A DNA stretch of 37,223 nucleotides from Pseudomonadota bacterium. Its GTDB lineage: Bacteria > Pseudomonadota > Gammaproteobacteria > Burkholderiales > Eutrophovitaceae. The stretch covers positions 1 to 37,223 of the forward strand of contig JAQBTV010000011.1 of NCBI GenBank assembly GCA_027624715.1, given 5' to 3'. Made by a program: the position numbers and the translations under genes. Positions 1-7,785 of the stretch are shown piece by piece. The notes beneath the pieces are model-generated. The model worked only from the letters and a program-made list of their open reading frames with translations, was not told where the DNA came from and did no database searches. Every line of letters starts with the position of its first letter. Position 1 is the first letter of the stretch.

Positions 1-511
1 ATTGCGTATAATGTATATTATGTCAAGTACAGTATTTTTACGCCGCAGGGAGATAAGCGGTCGACTACTTCATGTCACCTCCTCAAGGATTATTTAGTTT
101 CGAACCAATTGACGATATAGATATATATTCTCAAACACATTAATCCGTATTAGTACGATCTCCTGGTTTCTGATACATAAAAAACAATCCAACCTAAAAC
201 CTGACTGCTGAAATATACAAAAGGTACCCTCTTACATCCATCCTATATTGTTACTTTCCCATTTCCTCCCCTAGTGATTGCGCCTCCCCCTATTTCGGCC
301 ATTGTGAAACTCGGAGTAAACACAACTGAACTATTATTAGAAACACCATATAAATATATCGACACAAAACCGAAACTTTATCTGCGAAACATTGTCGCAG
401 ATCTCGTATAGCAAATACTGTCCTGACCATTGCCCATTTGAGCAGAGTTTTTTACCATCTTTTCTGACGAACACAAAGACGTTTATAACTTACAATATGA
501 TGGAGTTAGAA
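1..511. other. AT-rich stretch without a supported gene
   Basis: No convincing gene is seen before the SDR gene. Plus frame 1 is open from the window edge to a TAG at 118-120 (39 codons), but its translation has no recognisable character and this length is expected by chance. A strong minus-strand Shine-Dalgarno (AGGAGGT near 77-84) precedes an ATG that meets a stop after two codons, so it starts no gene. No tRNA, terminator or repeat is evident. Confidence 0.5.
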
Positions 512-1261
512 GTGAATAGGCAGCCGACTGAAACAAGGGCTGAACATATACTCGTTTTTGGGGCTTCTGGAACCATTGGGGCTGCGCTGATCACCCAGCT
601 CAGCAAAACATGCCCTACGGCACACATTCACGGCATATCACGCCAAGCTTTAAGTGGAAACACAAATCTCGCTAACGTAACGTTTTACACTTGCGATTAT
701 GGCTCAGAACACTCACTCGCCAAATTTTCTCAAATGTACAGCGAACAGCATTCTTGTGTTGATCAATTACTAATCGCTTCGGGCGTCTTAACTGCCGTTT
801 TAGATGAACCAGAAAAAAGCGTCAAACAAATCACTGAGGCGGAACTTCTCGAAAACTTTAGAATCAACGCAATCATCCCAGCGCTTATCTTTAAATATTT
901 TTTTGACCTCCTGAATCGAGCTCCTGCGCCTCGCTTTGGCACTCTGTCTGCTCGAATAGGTAGTATTTCAGATAACCGTCTCGGCGGCTGGTACTCCTAT
1001 CGGATGGCAAAATCAGCACTTAATATGTTTATTAAAACAGCATCCCTCGAACTGAAACGCAAAAACAAACAAAGCATTGTCGTGGGTTTGCATCCAGGCA
1101 CTGTCAAAACAAAATTTTCTGAGCGATTCATTAACAATATCACTAAGAACTGTTTTACCTCGGAAGTTGCAGCATCTCAGTTAATTGAAGTATTCACCGA
1201 GCTTACACCTTCTCAATCGGGAGGTTGTTTTGCTTGGGACGGGACAGAAATTCAACCGTAA
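512..1261 (+). CDS. SDR family oxidoreductase (CsgA/C-factor-like)
   Basis: This is a cytoplasmic short-chain dehydrogenase/reductase with an NAD(P)-binding Rossmann fold; the substrate is unknown. The dinucleotide loop GASGTIG follows an LVF strand near the N terminus. A Ser in SARIGSIS and a Y-x3-K (YRMAK) form the catalytic set. The HPGTVKT segment and the C-terminal FAWDGTEI are typical of the CsgA-like branch. The frame is open from a TTG at 392, but the first 35-40 residues do not look like SDR sequence. I prefer the GTG at 512, which has GGAG six bases upstream; ATG at 497 or 500 is the alternative. A photolyase gene follows 272 bases downstream on the same strand. Confidence 0.75.
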   Translation: MNRQPTETRAEHILVFGASGTIGAALITQLSKTCPTAHIHGISRQALSGNTNLANVTFYTCDYGSEHSLAKFSQMYSEQHSCVDQLLIASGVLTAVLDEPEKSVKQITEAELLENFRINAIIPALIFKYFFDLLNRAPAPRFGTLSARIGSISDNRLGGWYSYRMAKSALNMFIKTASLELKRKNKQSIVVGLHPGTVKTKFSERFINNITKNCFTSEVAASQLIEVFTELTPSQSGGCFAWDGTEIQP

Positions 1262-1533
1262 TGTCTCAAGGCGAGTGAGATCTACCTCATCAAATGAGTT
1301 CAGCCTGCCACAGAGGTGATCCCCTCGCATCTTTTTCAGAAAGCAGAAAAGGTTTATCTCCTTGTGGCGATTCCATAGCAAAATCTGGATCATTTAACAG
1401 GATACAAACCTCCTGGGGTATTTGCGTAGTAGTTCATTTTTTCATAGAGCATCTAAACACGCCCTAGGGCACTCATTACTGTATTATATTTGATCATTCC
1501 CTAATGACCCAACTGAGTCGCATCATAAATTAG

Positions 1534-2946
1534 ATGACCGCAAATAGATCTATCGTTTGGTTCAGGAATGACCTGAGACTGTCCGATAACCCTGCGCTCA
1601 GTGCTGCGGTTCTTACTGGTACGATCTTGCCTATTTTCGTGCACGATGAGACTCATTCTGGAGACTTAAAGCCAGGTTCGGCGAGCCGTGTTTGGCTACA
1701 TCACTCTCTTCAGTCCCTGAATAAGAGCCTCAAGGGTCAATTAGCAGTATTTTGTGGTGACCCAATAGAACTGATACCCAAATTAATTGCTCGATATCAA
1801 ATTACGCACGTCTCTTGGAATCGCCAGTACGAGCCTTGGGCAATCAAGAGAGACACGCGCCTCAAGACATCACTGAAAGATTTGGGAGTCATGGTTAACT
1901 CGCATAACGGATCGCTGCTTTGGGAGCCGTGGGATATTCATAAGACTGATAAAACTCCCTACCGTGTGTTCACTCCTTTTTTTCGAACAGGATGCCTCAA
2001 TGCAGCAGAGCCAAGAAAACCTTTGGCTAAACCCTTAAAAATTAGCTTTATAGAGCATCAAGAACCAACTTCCGTTGACACAATCAACCTCATGCCATCA
2101 ATCCCATGGCACGAATCCCTATTAGAGCATTGGGAGATTGGCGAAAACGGCGCGCGAAAACGTCTCACAACATTTATAGCTACAGGAATCAAGAACTATA
2201 AAGATGGTCGAAACTTTCCAGCTGAGACTCATGTTTCATCTCTTTCTCCACACCTTCATTTTGGGGAGATATCACCAAATCAAGCATGGTATGGCGTTCG
2301 TGATCTGCCTATGAACGAGAACATCGACCATTTTTGCAGTGAGCTAGGGTGGCGGGAGTTTTCCTATAATTTACTGTTTCACAATCCAGATCTTTCAACA
2401 ATAAACTTGCAGAAAAAATTTGATAAATTTCCATGGAGTACAGATACGAATCATTTGACTGCTTGGCAACGAGGCCAAACTGGCATTCCATTTGTTGATG
2501 CTGGGATGCGTCAGTTGTGGGCAACTGGGACAATGCACAATAGAGTTCGGATGGTAGTTGGCTCCTTCCTCGTCAAAAACCTCCTATTGGATTGGCGACA
2601 TGGCGAGAGGTGGTTTTGGGACTGCCTATTTGATGCTGATTTAGCAAACAACAGTGCGAGCTGGCAGTGGATTGCAGGCTGCGGGGCTGATGCGGCGCCC
2701 TACTTTCGAATATTTAACCCTGTCACACAAGGCCAAAAATTTGATCCCAGCGGGGCATATATCCGCCAATACCTTCCAGAAATAGCGAAGTTACCCAATA
2801 AATACTTGTGTAATCCATGGGAAGCTCCGTCAGACATCTTAAGCTTAGCGGAAGTGACTCTTGGCATCACTTATCCTAAGCCGATCATTAGTTTATCGAA
2901 CTCAAGATCATTAGCATTACAGGCTTTTGCATCAACGAAAGAATAG
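1534..2946 (+). CDS. phrB: Deoxyribodipyrimidine photolyase (class I CPD)
   Basis: It repairs UV-induced cyclobutane pyrimidine dimers in DNA using light, with FAD as catalytic cofactor and an antenna chromophore bound by the N-terminal domain. The 470 residues match the usual length of about 470. The N terminus has the photolyase hallmark WFRNDLRLSDNPAL. The C-terminal FAD domain shows ELGWREFSYNLL, then FVDAGMRQLWATGTMHNRVRM, DWRHGERWFWD, and the NNSASWQWIAGCGADAAPY stretch that lines the flavin and lesion pocket. The start is the first ATG of the frame. The DUF411 gene begins 32 bases after the stop, so the two may be cotranscribed. Confidence 0.96.
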   Translation: MTANRSIVWFRNDLRLSDNPALSAAVLTGTILPIFVHDETHSGDLKPGSASRVWLHHSLQSLNKSLKGQLAVFCGDPIELIPKLIARYQITHVSWNRQYEPWAIKRDTRLKTSLKDLGVMVNSHNGSLLWEPWDIHKTDKTPYRVFTPFFRTGCLNAAEPRKPLAKPLKISFIEHQEPTSVDTINLMPSIPWHESLLEHWEIGENGARKRLTTFIATGIKNYKDGRNFPAETHVSSLSPHLHFGEISPNQAWYGVRDLPMNENIDHFCSELGWREFSYNLLFHNPDLSTINLQKKFDKFPWSTDTNHLTAWQRGQTGIPFVDAGMRQLWATGTMHNRVRMVVGSFLVKNLLLDWRHGERWFWDCLFDADLANNSASWQWIAGCGADAAPYFRIFNPVTQGQKFDPSGAYIRQYLPEIAKLPNKYLCNPWEAPSDILSLAEVTLGITYPKPIISLSNSRSLALQAFASTKE

Positions 2947-2978
2947 TTACTATTTAAATAATTAAAGGAAAAGTAAGA

Positions 2979-3440
2979 ATGTTAAGAAGAGATGTTTTGC
3001 GATTTTTTGCCCTATGTTTACTACAATTTTCATCAGGAGTGGCCTCAGCAAAAGATGAAACACGCATTGAAGTGTGGAAGAGCCCCTCATGTGGATGTTG
3101 CAAAGATTGGATAACGCACCTTAAAGCTAATGGATTCAAGGTGGATCATTATGATACGGGTAACAATCGTATTCGATCGCAAGTGGGTATGCCACAAAAA
3201 TATGGCTCATGTCATACCGCAATTGTCGAGGGTTATGTCATTGAGGGGCACGTACCCGCTGATGACATCCGAAAACTTCTTGCACTCAAACCAAAAGCAC
3301 TCGGCTTGTCGGTTCCAGGGATGCCTGTGGGCGCTCCTGGTATGGATGCGCCCGAGTACCAAGGCCGTCAAGACCCTTTCGATGTGTTACTGATTGTTGG
3401 TGAAGGGCATACGGTGTTCAGCAGTTACCACAAAAACTAA
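2979..3440 (+). CDS. DUF411 family exported metal-binding protein
   Basis: This is a periplasmic DUF411 (COG3019) protein of 153 residues, a family usually linked to copper or other metal handling; the biochemical role is not established. Residues 1-24 form a signal peptide. Its RR-D-V-L-R start resembles a twin-arginine motif, though Sec export is also possible. The mature part has the family CxCC motif (SCGCCKDW, Cys38, Cys40, Cys41), then GSCHTA (Cys78, His79), EGHVPADDI and the GMPVGAPGM segment, all potential metal ligands. AAGGAAAAG upstream of the ATG acts as ribosome-binding site. It lies 32 bases after the photolyase gene. Confidence 0.85.
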   Translation: MLRRDVLRFFALCLLQFSSGVASAKDETRIEVWKSPSCGCCKDWITHLKANGFKVDHYDTGNNRIRSQVGMPQKYGSCHTAIVEGYVIEGHVPADDIRKLLALKPKALGLSVPGMPVGAPGMDAPEYQGRQDPFDVLLIVGEGHTVFSSYHKN

Positions 3441-3626
3441 CGCGCTCCACCTAGGATATCCCCTTAGGGCAAACTATGCTCTAGTAATTTTCTGGCTTCC
3501 AGAATCTGAAGATCGATCATCTGCCCCTCAAGCAAGCGAATCATGTCTGCTTGAGCCGCATCGCCTAGAGGTTCCCTCTAATTAATACCTCCCCAATACA
3601 AGACACAAAATCAATAAATATATCGA

Positions 3627-4406
3627 CTATTTAATTAGATTGGCTTTGTAAAAGCACAGTATCGCGGCCGCGCTGCCAACGTTCAGTGATTCAACATTAT
3701 TCGCTAAAGGGATAGATACAATGTCGTCCACCTTATCTAACAATATATCGCTTAAGCCAGTCCCTTCACTGCCTATAAGCAAGAGCAATGGGCCAGAAAA
3801 ATTAATACGCTCAATAGCCTCTCCCCTTAAGGAGGAGCTTCCAATAGATCGTCCAGGAAATTCACTAATGACCGAACTTAGGTCTGAATCCTCAATAATA
3901 GCGAGACGAAATTGAGCACCCATTCCTCCGCGTAAAGATTTGGGTGAATACGCATCAACCGTACCTGCAGACAAATAAACGGTATCTACCGAGAAAGCAG
4001 CAGCGGAACGCAAAATAGAACCTAGATTACCTGGATCTTGAATACCATCTATTGCTAGCGCAAACTTCACCTCTTTAATTGAAAGTGACTTTTGTTTCAA
4101 TCGACCTATCGCAACAATGCCTTGCGAAGACTTTGTCGTTGATAACTTTTTAAAGATGTGGGATTCAACTAGAGTTATTGTAACCTCCTCCGAAGCCTCT
4201 TGAATAAGCAAACTTATTTCTTTGCTTGTGATAGGGTCTTCAACAAAAACTTGAAGCTTCTCTAGATAATTGTATCGGACACATTCCTCAACCAAATGAA
4301 TTCCATCCAACACTAAAAATCCTGCATCACGCCGAGCCGATCGAGATTTAATCAACCTTTGGACACGTTGTATCGATTTATTTTGAGAAGATCGAATTAA
4401 TTCCAT
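3627..4406 (-). CDS. TrmH/SpoU family RNA 2'-O-methyltransferase
   Basis: This is a SPOUT-class AdoMet-dependent methyltransferase acting on rRNA or tRNA ribose; the exact target is not predictable. The N-terminal 100 residues form an RNA-binding SpoU_sub_bind-like domain (FLVLDGIHLVEE). The C-terminal trefoil-knot domain shows motif 1 (GNLGSILRSAAAF, Asn127 and Arg133), motif 2 (IGSEGTGLS, 211-219) and motif 3 (SIPLANNVESLNVGSAAA, 231-248). The 259 residues are normal for the family. It converges with the DUF411 gene and is monocistronic here. RlmB or another TrmH-like subgroup is possible. Confidence 0.88.
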   Translation of the reverse strand: MELIRSSQNKSIQRVQRLIKSRSARRDAGFLVLDGIHLVEECVRYNYLEKLQVFVEDPITSKEISLLIQEASEEVTITLVESHIFKKLSTTKSSQGIVAIGRLKQKSLSIKEVKFALAIDGIQDPGNLGSILRSAAAFSVDTVYLSAGTVDAYSPKSLRGGMGAQFRLAIIEDSDLSSVISEFPGRSIGSSSLRGEAIERINFSGPLLLLIGSEGTGLSDILLDKVDDIVSIPLANNVESLNVGSAAAILCFYKANLIK

Positions 4407-4629
4407 CGTTTTAGGTAATCATCCATTATTTTTTTTATTTACACATGGAATCGCGGCGAATCGATCTATAGTAGAAGATTATAGACTCATCTAGAAGTAG
4501 TGGTGCCCAGTATGATTACATTTAGATTTGGCTTAGTAACGACCTTACTTATGGCTCTGATCCACACCACAACCAACAAGAAAAATACAGACATTAATTA
4601 TCGCAAATATGTTCTTCAACTACATCCTA

Positions 4630-5208
4630 TCAATCTGATTGAACTGATTTAAATGTCTCCCCATTAGCATAGGCACGCGCTCCTGGATGCATAGGAATTG
4701 GCGCATTGGCGGAAATGTCAGCAAGACCAAAAGCATCACCGTCACCCACATTGTCGTGCATTAATGCAGAGGTTACGAGCCAAGCGTGCTCTATCGGAAA
4801 CGCAGCAGATGCAATCAAAAAGAACCCCTCGTTTTGCAATAAAGTCCTTATCATTCCTGGATTAAAACCTTTGAATTGCGACATACCACGATATAAATTA
4901 ATCGCATCTGTAACACTCATCACGGCAAGCATCGCTTGACCTGTTGTAATCAAACTGCCGACCCTTTGAGCATCTCTTGCTCTAGCGACTCGAGCCCGAG
5001 CATCAGGTAGCGTTGTCGCAAGCGAATCGGCTATTCGATCAGCTAATGAATCAGTTTTAAGATCCGTTCTGTAGGAATGTATCAAAAGATAGCGTTGACG
5101 CATCACTTTCCACTGACGATATGGCGTGTGCGCAACAGACTTCTGTCCAAAAACAAGAAATGGGCACAAGATTAGCGATATTAAAAATTTTCTTTTATTC
5201 ATCTTCAA
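4630..5208 (-). CDS. Small exported TAXI-like periplasmic protein
   Basis: This 192-residue protein has a Lys/Arg-rich start and a hydrophobic stretch (ISLILCPFLVFG) ending near SVAHT, so it is probably periplasmic. The mature part resembles pieces of TAXI-type solute receptors of TRAP transporters. An N-terminal segment has SLITTGQAMLAVMSVTDA, like the family's 'tGqaDlaivqsd' region. The C-terminal IEHAWLVTSALMHD and IPMHPGARAYANGE resemble the family's terminal PLHPGA motif. TAXI receptors are usually around 320 residues, so about 100 central residues are missing. No TRAP membrane subunit is nearby. It lies 64 bases downstream of the formamidase gene, with a terminator between them. The family assignment is an inference from motifs. 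Confidence 0.55.
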   Translation of the reverse strand: MKMNKRKFLISLILCPFLVFGQKSVAHTPYRQWKVMRQRYLLIHSYRTDLKTDSLADRIADSLATTLPDARARVARARDAQRVGSLITTGQAMLAVMSVTDAINLYRGMSQFKGFNPGMIRTLLQNEGFFLIASAAFPIEHAWLVTSALMHDNVGDGDAFGLADISANAPIPMHPGARAYANGETFKSVQSD

Positions 5209-5212
5209 ACCA

Positions 5213-5245
5213 ATAAAAAATAGGGTGGAATCAAACCACCCTATT
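5213..5245 (-). terminator. Rho-independent terminator after the formamidase gene
   Basis: A perfect 10-bp stem (5219-5228 with 5236-5245, AATAGGGTGG/CCACCCTATT) with a 7-base loop is followed on the minus strand by a run of T (TTTTTATTG). It lies 28 bases past the formamidase stop and just ahead of the TAXI-like start, so it should end or attenuate transcription between the two genes. Confidence 0.85.
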
Positions 5246-5272
5246 AATCACATCATAATAAAATTGTTAAGT

Positions 5273-6520
5273 TTAATCAAAAATCTCTAGTGGACAAATA
5301 GTTGATACGGCATAGTTCGGAAGATCGACTAAGTTACCAATTCTGAGGTCACAGGCAACACTCGTGATCACGTACGCCTGCTCCCTCGTAAATCCTTTTT
5401 GAGTGACTAACCAATTGATCATTTCAACTAAAGAAGCACGCGCCGCAGCGGTCAAATCCTCTGATAAATTCGATAAAGGAGTTAATTTTTTGGAATCAAG
5501 ATAACTAGTGTAAGGCAACTCGACGCCGGCTTCCTTAATGGGATAACCAATCGTTGCGTAAAACTTATCTGGTTCTAACGCTTTTATTTGAGATCCTCCT
5601 TCGAAATGTGGCCCAGACTTCATTATCGATGCCATACCTTTTCTAATCTCAGTTCTAACGGTTACCTCAGCACCGATCTCAATAGCGGTTCCAGCAACTT
5701 CACCGTCACCTTGAGCATAATGAACATCCCCTACAAACAAGCCGCATCCATCGACGTAGCATGGTAGTAGCAGGGTTGTTCCGACAACCATTTGCTTGAT
5801 GTCCATATTGCCCCCGTTCTCTCGGGGTGGAATCGTTCGCAAACACTCAGTACTGTGTGTACCCTCTGGACCACACACAGCAGCAGGTCTAGCACCAGTG
5901 GGTTGAGGTGGTAAGGCAATTCCTCCAGCGGCGCCCAAAGCATTCTCACGGGCCAGCCAGGCTGCAACTTCAGGCTCTCCAGGTAAGGTACCGACGGTGC
6001 CCATAAATCCATTCATTGGTATTCGGACCCCAGGCAGTTGGTCTGATACTGCTTCCATGCGATTTATTTTCCAGTTTGCAACGAATGGTTCTTTATACAT
6101 GTCCCTCAAAAATCCGAATCCCGGGACAATAGTTGTGTATCCATACTCATCAGGCTCAATATCAATTAAGGTAACGGCAAGAACATCACCCCTCTTCGCA
6201 CCTTCAATATAGACGGGTCCCGTAATCGGATGCACCAAATTCAAATCAATAGCCAAAACATCCTTTGGTTCAGAATTTATCGTTAAATCAGAGTCCAACG
6301 CATCTCTAGTCTCGTACCTGATTAACTGACCAGGCTTCGCGTACGCAATTGCTGGAATCGCATAATGGTAGCGATTCATACAGTTCGGGTCATCAACACA
6401 ATGATCCCCCTGCTTGTTTACCTCAACAATCGATTGAGTCTTTACATCTGTTGTATCCGCTTGAACAGCCATAGAAGCTACGGCCAAGACAAATGGCAAA
6501 ATTACTTTAATTTTCCTCAT
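5273..6520 (-). CDS. Exported acetamidase/formamidase family protein
   Basis: This FmdA/AmdA-type amidohydrolase (acetamidase/formamidase family) would release ammonia from formamide, acetamide or a related short amide. Residues 1-21 form a signal peptide ending at VQA, so the enzyme appears to act in the periplasm, whereas the characterised formamidases are cytoplasmic. Family segments seen are YAIPAIAYAKPGQ, GPVYIEGAKRGDVLAV, the RENGGNMDIKQM stretch, GDVHYAQGDGEVAGTA and the C-terminal DLRIGNLVDLPNYAVS. The 415 residues fit the family. GAGGGAAAT precedes the ATG, and a good sigma-70 promoter lies about 80 bases upstream. The true substrate is unknown. Confidence 0.85.
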   Translation of the reverse strand: MRKIKVILPFVLAVASMAVQADTTDVKTQSIVEVNKQGDHCVDDPNCMNRYHYAIPAIAYAKPGQLIRYETRDALDSDLTINSEPKDVLAIDLNLVHPITGPVYIEGAKRGDVLAVTLIDIEPDEYGYTTIVPGFGFLRDMYKEPFVANWKINRMEAVSDQLPGVRIPMNGFMGTVGTLPGEPEVAAWLARENALGAAGGIALPPQPTGARPAAVCGPEGTHSTECLRTIPPRENGGNMDIKQMVVGTTLLLPCYVDGCGLFVGDVHYAQGDGEVAGTAIEIGAEVTVRTEIRKGMASIMKSGPHFEGGSQIKALEPDKFYATIGYPIKEAGVELPYTSYLDSKKLTPLSNLSEDLTAAARASLVEMINWLVTQKGFTREQAYVITSVACDLRIGNLVDLPNYAVSTICPLEIFD

Positions 6521-6598
6521 ATTTCCCTCGCTTCAAAATAAAATAAATTTACGTTACACATCGTCACGATTTCCCTGACCGAGATGACTACTCAATGA

Positions 6599-6627
6599 AA
6601 TATGATCCTGTAACGCTTGAATGTCAA
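6599..6627 (-). promoter_or_regulatory. Predicted sigma-70 promoter of the formamidase gene
   Basis: On the minus strand a perfect -35 TTGACA (6627-6622) is followed, after exactly 17 bases, by CATATT (6604-6599), a 4/6 match to the -10 consensus. Transcription would start near 6592, leaving a leader of about 70 bases. That leader contains an 11-base palindrome, ATCGT-G-ACGAT (6560-6570), whose role is unknown. Confidence 0.6.
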
Positions 6628-6660
6628 ATAACTAGGATTGGACTGTGAAAGTATGTTAGC

Positions 6661-6748
6661 TGGTGCCCAGGGCCGGAATCGAACCGGCACGCCTTTTAGG
6701 GGCCCGGGATTTTAAGTCCCGTGCGTCTACCAATTTCGCCACCCGGGC
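6661..6748 (-). tRNA. leuZ: tRNA-Leu (anticodon UAA)
   Basis: The minus strand folds into an 88-base class II tRNA with a long variable arm. The acceptor GCCCGGG pairs with CCTGGGC, the T-loop is GTTCGATTC, and the anticodon loop ACTTAAAAT gives anticodon UAA. CCA is encoded (6663-6661). It is the last gene of a Gly-Cys-Leu cluster after pgsA, the same order as glyW-cysT-leuZ of E. coli. Confidence 0.96.
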
Positions 6749-6781
6749 GCACCACTACTACAAAACGCCATCACGCTGAAA

Positions 6782-6855
6782 TGGAGGCGGGAGTCGGAAT
6801 CGAACCGGCGTCCACGGCTTTGCAGGCCGCTGCATAACCACTCTGCCATCCCGCC
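6782..6855 (-). tRNA. cysT: tRNA-Cys (anticodon GCA)
   Basis: The gene is 74 bases with encoded CCA. The acceptor GGCGGGA pairs with TCCCGCC, with U as discriminator base, which is the expected identity base for CysRS. The anticodon loop CCTGCAAAG gives GCA. It lies 33 bases upstream of tRNA-Leu and 127 bases downstream of tRNA-Gly on the same transcript. Confidence 0.96.
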
Positions 6856-6982
6856 TATGTTCTCAGTAGCGTACCAACAAACTCTTATTGAATACGCTCA
6901 TTATGAGGCGTTAAAACCAAAAAGGGAAAACGGTATCCGTGGCACTAGGGCCACAATCATATCCATTTTCCCGATTGGGTCT

Positions 6983-7058
6983 TGGAGCGGGAAACGAGGC
7001 TCGAACTCGCGACCTCAACCTTGGCAAGGTTGCGCTCTACCAACTGAGCTATTCCCGC
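6983..7058 (-). tRNA. glyW: tRNA-Gly (anticodon GCC)
   Basis: The gene is 76 bases with encoded CCA. The acceptor GCGGGAA pairs with TTCCCGC, the D-arm is AGCTCAGTTGGTAGAGC, and the anticodon loop CTTGCCAAG gives GCC. It is the first gene of the tRNA cluster that follows pgsA, and a promoter is predicted just upstream. Confidence 0.96.
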
Positions 7059-7075
7059 TTTAATAAGAGGCGATG

Positions 7076-7104
7076 ATTTTAGGACCATTTGACGTTTAAT
7101 GCAA
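7076..7104 (-). promoter_or_regulatory. Predicted promoter of the tRNA-Gly-Cys-Leu cluster
   Basis: On the minus strand TTGCAT (7104-7099) and TAAAAT (7081-7076) are 17 bases apart. A GC-rich CATCGCC follows the -10, resembling the discriminator of stringently controlled stable-RNA promoters. The -10 ends 17 bases before the 5' end of tRNA-Gly. Confidence 0.55.
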
Positions 7105-7205
7105 ATTACTGACACAAGTAATTGATCTACCGAGGATTTTTTTTCTCTATAAAGTTCAAATTAAAAAAACATAAATTAATAGTTTAACCAATGGCTTATA
7201 CCAGC

Positions 7206-7778
7206 TTATTCAGAATTTGCAGCAAGGATCGATGATGCTCTTTGTATGTAGTAAAACATTGACCAAACGGTGAGCACCACCGCAACATAAACCAACACAG
7301 TGCCTAGCTCATAGGTCTGAATAAAGTATATTGGCTCATACAAAAACAGAAGGATAATCGCTACCATTTGAGCAGCCGTCTTAAGTTTTCCGATAAAGGA
7401 GACCGCAACTCCACGACTTTCTCCAATGAGCGCCATCCACTCACGAAGCGCTGAGATGGCAAGCTCCCGACCTATAATAATTGCGGCGACAAAAATGCCG
7501 ACACGATCTAACCACACCAGAATCACTAGTGCAGTCGTGACCATCAACTTATCTGCGACAGGATCAAGAAAAGCACCAAACCGTGTTGTCTGATTAAATT
7601 TTCGCGCTAGAAAGCCATCCAGCCAATCCGTGATTGCAGCAAGCGTAAAGATAAATGCAGCCGTTAAATTCTTGACTGGCGAAGACAACACCAAATCGGG
7701 TATATAGAACACGCAAATAAGCATCGGAATCAGAAAGATCCGTGCCCATGTTAATAAATTTGGTAACGATGCGCGCAT
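7206..7778 (-). CDS. pgsA: CDP-diacylglycerol-glycerol-3-phosphate 3-phosphatidyltransferase
   Basis: This inner-membrane enzyme makes phosphatidylglycerophosphate, the committed step to phosphatidylglycerol and cardiolipin. The 190-residue protein carries the CDP-alcohol phosphotransferase signature D51-x2-DG-x2-AR-x8-G-x3-D-x3-D76 (DWLDGFLAR and GAFLDPVADK) and several hydrophobic membrane segments. The frame is open much further upstream to 8015, but that part overlaps uvrC out of frame. The ATG at 7778 gives the family N terminus (RASLPNLLTWARIFLIP) and lies 7 bases after the uvrC stop. The uvrC-pgsA-tRNA order is conserved in gammaproteobacteria. Confidence 0.95.
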   Translation of the reverse strand: MRASLPNLLTWARIFLIPMLICVFYIPDLVLSSPVKNLTAAFIFTLAAITDWLDGFLARKFNQTTRFGAFLDPVADKLMVTTALVILVWLDRVGIFVAAIIIGRELAISALREWMALIGESRGVAVSFIGKLKTAAQMVAIILLFLYEPIYFIQTYELGTVLVYVAVVLTVWSMFYYIQRASSILAANSE

Positions 7779-7785
7779 GTAGTTG

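Noticed and set aside
71-90. Strong minus-strand Shine-Dalgarno with ATG
   Set aside because: The ATG is followed by one codon and a stop, and the neighbouring GTG also stops after two codons, so no gene starts here.
1181-1393. Minus-strand 70-codon ORF between the SDR and photolyase genes
   Set aside because: It overlaps the SDR 3' end, lacks a ribosome-binding site, and its sequence resembles no protein I know.
4512-4652. Plus-strand 46-codon ORF with a hydrophobic start
   Set aside because: It has no ribosome-binding site, overlaps the 3' end of the TAXI-like gene on the other strand, and matches nothing recognisable.
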